A DNA stretch of 23,641 nt, from NCBI GenBank assembly GCA_038133505.1, contig JAYPTI010000030.1, positions 1 through 23,641 of the forward strand. Reading direction: 5' to 3'. This DNA is from JAYQUR01 sp038133505. Lineage in GTDB: Bacteria; Pseudomonadota; Alphaproteobacteria; MPNO01; UBA830. The notes under the pieces were generated by a model. It was not told where the DNA came from, did no database searches, and saw only the letters and a program-made list of their open reading frames with translations. Positions 21,512-23,641 of the stretch are shown piece by piece; the first letter of the stretch is position 1, and each line of letters opens with the position of its first letter. The position numbers and the translations under genes are program-made.

Positions 21512-22992
21512 TGCGTTTTCTGCTGTCCCTTCTGCTCTTCGCATCGGCGGCCCTGCCGGCTGCCGGAGAGACCCTGACGGTCGGATCCAAGAAGTTCACG
21601 GAGTCGGTCGTCCTCGGCGACGTCGTTACGCACCTCGCGCGGGCAGCGGGGGCGGACGTCCGCCATCGCCGCGAACTGGGCGGGACGCGCGTCCTGTGGG
21701 AAGCGCTCAGGAAGGGCGATATCGATCTGTATCCGGAATACACCGGCACGATCGTCCAGGAACTTCTCGGCGGACGGAGCTCCAGGACGGCCGCCGCGAT
21801 GCGCGAGGCGCTTTCGGCGGAAGGCATCCGCATGACCGCGCCGCTCGGCTTCAACAATACTTACGCGATCGGTCTCAAGCGCGAGACGGCGAAGCGACTG
21901 GGGCTGTCGCGGATCTCGGATCTCCGGCGCGTCCCGGCGCTCCGGCTCGGCTTCTCGAACGAATTTCTGGACCGGGCCGACGGCTGGCCCGCCCTCCAGC
22001 GGCGTTACGGACTTGCGGCGGAAAACGTCCGCGGCCTGGATCACGACCTCGCCTATCGCGGCCTTGCCGCGGGCAGCATCGACGCGATCGACGTCTACAC
22101 GACGGATGCGGAAATCGCCTATTACGACCTCGCTCTCCTGGAGGACGATCTCGGGCACTTCCCCGCGTACGAGGCGGTCATACTTTACCGCGCGGACCTC
22201 GCCGGACGCGCGCCGGCAGTCGTCGCCGCGCGCGCGCGGGGCGGATGCGTCGTCTCGGCCGACGCGATGTCTCGAATGAACGCGGCGGCGAAGCTGGAAC
22301 GGACTCCGGAAGCCGAGGTCGCCGCCGAGTTCGTCCAGACGCGCCTCGGTATCGCCGCGGAGACGGCCGCGACTTCGTTCGGCGCCCGGCTGTTCAAGAC
22401 CACGACGGATCATCTCGTTCTCGTTGCGATCTCCCTCGCGTTGGCGATCGTGATCGCCATCCCGCTCGGCATCGCGGCGGCGCGGCGGGAGAGGCTGGGC
22501 CATGCGATTCTCGGGATCGTGGCCGTCGTTCAGACCGTCCCGTCGCTGGCGCTGTTCGTGTTCATGATCCCGCTGCTCGGTATCGGCGGGCCTCCGGCCG
22601 TCGTGGCGCTGTTCCTGTACAGCCTGCTGCCGATCGTCCGAAATACCCACGCCGGCATTACCGGCATCGATCCGGCCCTGCGGGAATCGGCGGCCGCTCT
22701 GGGGCTCGAACCGGGGGCGCGGCTGCGGCTCGTCGAACTGCCGCTCGCGTCGGGCGCGATCCTGGCCGGCATCAAGACCGCCGCGGTGATCAATGTCGGA
22801 ACCGCGACGCTGGGCGCCCTGATCGGGGCGGGCGGATACGGCCAGCCGATCCTGACCGGAATACGGCTCGACGACACGACACTGATCCTCGAAGGCGCCG
22901 TCCCGGCAGCGCTTCTCGCGCTGGCGGTTCAGGGGGTGTTCGAACTGGCGGAACGCGCGTTCCTGCCCCGCGACGTCCGCGCGAGGGCCTAG
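21511..22992 (+). CDS. Osmoprotectant-type ABC transporter fusion: periplasmic binding protein then permease
   Basis: One 493-residue chain joins both remaining parts of the importer. Residues 1-18 are a signal peptide or first span. Residues about 20-285 are an OpuC-type binding domain with LTVGSKKFTESVVLGDVV, GDIDLYPEYTGTI, LGFNNTYAIGL, LGFSNEFLDRADGW and IDAIDVYTTDAEI. Residues about 297-485 form the permease, with several spans and the EAA-type coupling loop ALRESAAALGLEPGARLRLVELP (about 389-411). Such binding domains hold quaternary ammonium compounds or, in relatives, ergothioneine; the aromatic box cannot be assigned here. In the better-known fusions (OpuABC, EgtU) the permease comes first and the binding domain last; this gene has the reverse order. 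It ends against tusA with overlapping stops (CTAG, 22989-22992). Confidence 0.88.
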   Translation: MRFLLSLLLFASAALPAAGETLTVGSKKFTESVVLGDVVTHLARAAGADVRHRRELGGTRVLWEALRKGDIDLYPEYTGTIVQELLGGRSSRTAAAMREALSAEGIRMTAPLGFNNTYAIGLKRETAKRLGLSRISDLRRVPALRLGFSNEFLDRADGWPALQRRYGLAAENVRGLDHDLAYRGLAAGSIDAIDVYTTDAEIAYYDLALLEDDLGHFPAYEAVILYRADLAGRAPAVVAARARGGCVVSADAMSRMNAAAKLERTPEAEVAAEFVQTRLGIAAETAATSFGARLFKTTTDHLVLVAISLALAIVIAIPLGIAAARRERLGHAILGIVAVVQTVPSLALFVFMIPLLGIGGPPAVVALFLYSLLPIVRNTHAGITGIDPALRESAAALGLEPGARLRLVELPLASGAILAGIKTAAVINVGTATLGALIGAGGYGQPILTGIRLDDTTLILEGAVPAALLALAVQGVFELAERAFLPRDVRARA

Positions 22993-23222
22993 GACTTCTT
23001 GCGGATCCTGATTCGGTGGACGTCGTCGTCCGTTTCGGTTCCGATCAGTTCGTGGCCGGTTTCGCGGCAGAAGGCCTCGAAGTCGGCCGGCGCGGCCGGA
23101 TCGGTTGCGGCAACTTCCAGCAGGGTGCCGGGTTCCAGCCCCGACAGCACCTTGCGGGCGCGCAGGACGGGAAGCGGGCAGCGCAACCCCGTAGCGTCGA
23201 GAATGTGAGGTTGCGCGGTCAT
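22989..23222 (-). CDS. TusA-family sulfur carrier protein
   Basis: The 77-residue protein has the TusA/SirA fold. The hallmark LDATGLRCPLPVLRARKVL carries the CPxP motif, with Cys15 as the persulfide carrier. GTLLEVAATDPAAPADFEAF and the C-terminal strand HELIGTETDDDVHRIRIRKK complete the family pattern. TusA passes sulfur for 2-thiouridine in tRNA and for other pathways such as molybdenum cofactor or sulfur oxidation; close paralogues (YedF) may differ. The start at 23220-23222 (MTAQPHILDATG) begins the conserved region; the longer frame to 23315 reads into the tRNA. It lies 58 bases downstream of tRNA-Gln on the same strand. Confidence 0.88.
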   Translation of the reverse strand: MTAQPHILDATGLRCPLPVLRARKVLSGLEPGTLLEVAATDPAAPADFEAFCRETGHELIGTETDDDVHRIRIRKKS

Positions 23223-23280
23223 GCGGTTGGACCCTGGGTGAATGACGCTGGGGACGAAATGCGCTGCGATTGAAATGCGC

Positions 23281-23355
23281 TGGCTGGGGCGGCAGGGATC
23301 GAACCTGCGAATCACGGGATCAAAACCCGTTGCCTTACCACTTGGCTACGCCCCA
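23281..23355 (-). tRNA. tRNA-Gln (anticodon TTG)
   Basis: The minus strand folds into a complete cloverleaf. Acceptor strand TGGGGCG (5' end at 23355) pairs with CGCCCCA. The anticodon stem ACGGG/CCCGT holds loop TTTTGAT with anticodon TTG. The T arm GCAGG-TTCGATC-CCTGC is perfect. Discriminator G and an encoded CCA (23281-23283) end the gene. Anticodon UUG reads glutamine codons CAA and CAG, and the uridine at the wobble place is a known target for thiolation in bacteria. Confidence 0.95.
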
Positions 23356-23409
23356 ACCCGGCGCGGCGAGAACATATCGGAACAGGCGACGCCTCTGCAA
23401 CGCCGGAAG

Positions 23410-23641
23410 ATGGCGAGCCGCGACCGGGCACGCTATAATCGCGTCACGGTCGACGCCAGCATGCCCTGGAGCCTGAAAGGCATTTCCGACGAAGCGCGCG
23501 AGTATGCGCGCGATGCCGCCGGCGCCGCGGACATCCCGATCGGCGATTGGCTGTCTGCCGTCATCAACGCCGCCGCGCTTCAGGAACAATCCGCCAGTAC
23601 GCCGATCGACGACGGCGGCGACGGGCTTCTCGACGACCTCG
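23410..23641 (+). CDS. PodJ-like / polar localisation or Sel1-peptidoglycan-type protein, N-terminal part (cut by window edge)
   Basis: The frame is open from ATG 23410 to the window end (77 codons). It reads MASRDRARYNRVTVDASMPW, then SLKGISDEAREYARDAAGAA, then DIPIGDWLSAVINAAALQEQ. The pattern MPW-S-(L/V)-KG(I/V)-x(2,3)-EAR-x-A(R/K)DAA followed by (L/I)G-x-WL-x-xVI starts many alphaproteobacterial polarity (PodJ-like) or SPOR/Sel1-repeat proteins. A long coiled coil and repeats usually follow. Only this N-terminal block is visible, so the exact class stays open. GGAAG sits directly before the ATG, too close for ideal spacing; the ATG at 23461 (MPWSLKG) is an alternative start. Confidence 0.6.
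   Translation, partial: MASRDRARYNRVTVDASMPWSLKGISDEAREYARDAAGAADIPIGDWLSAVINAAALQEQSASTPIDDGGDGLLDDL

Noticed and set aside
19463..21544. A 693-codon open frame on the minus strand
   Set aside because: It is antisense to the MFS and ABC ATPase genes, both of which have clear motifs; its product is low-complexity Arg/Glu/Gln.
1..23641. CRISPR arrays or rRNA genes
   Set aside because: No regularly spaced repeats and no rRNA-like sequence were seen anywhere.

Overview
The window looks like an alphaproteobacterial chromosome, probably a Rhodospirillales- or Rhizobiales-like lineage. The lineage is inferred from gene content: DUF2336, a PAS_5-type protein, DinB with an N-terminal zinc motif, a PodJ-like N-terminus, and several neighbouring genes typical of that class. 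From about 4000 to the right end the DNA is very GC-rich (about 75% in a hand count of 7021-7080). The left end is clearly poorer in GC (about 43% in 1621-1680). No rRNA or CRISPR array was seen.

Region 1 (1 to about 3942) looks like the distal end of an integrated genomic island. It holds the last codons of a dienelactone-hydrolase-like gene, a complete IS3-family insertion sequence (154-1397), a stand-alone PAS protein, a secreted fasciclin-domain protein, a small zinc-ribbon protein and a possible tiny membrane protein. The island ends at a tRNA-Pro(CGG) remnant (3943-3993). This remnant keeps the anticodon arm through CCA but has no 5' half, as expected when an element integrates into a tRNA 3' end. 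The intact copy should lie to the left, outside the window.

Region 2 (about 4077-10000) is chromosomal. It has a PAS_5 sensor-like protein and a divergent metabolic cluster: a cupin and an AhpD/CMD-type protein on the minus strand, facing a NIPSNAP protein, a MetE-C-like zinc methyltransferase and an EamA exporter on the plus strand. A two-subunit 3-oxoacid CoA-transferase follows, with a four-base stop/start overlap.

Region 3 (about 10000-14700) has dinB, a DUF2336 HEAT-like protein and a small periplasmic cytochrome c, then a decay zone. There two genes have lost their 5' halves and abut (a minus-strand conserved hypothetical and a plus-strand permease tail). Next to them a full-length formylglycine-generating-enzyme-like gene keeps one frame through 288 codons but carries three internal stop codons.

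Region 4 (about 14580-23641) carries apt, a UbiD-family decarboxylase, a GFA-family protein, a DUF454 membrane protein, a TerB-like protein, a DUF547 exported protein, an MFS transporter and a two-gene osmoprotectant-type ABC importer. In the importer the binding protein is fused to the N-terminus of the permease. TusA, tRNA-Gln(UUG) and the start of a PodJ-like gene complete the window.

The most unusual items are the tRNA-bounded island edge, the in-frame but triply interrupted FGE-like gene beside a deletion scar, the NIPSNAP/MetE-like/cupin module, the SBP-permease fusion, and several perfect palindromes or nested stems in control regions.
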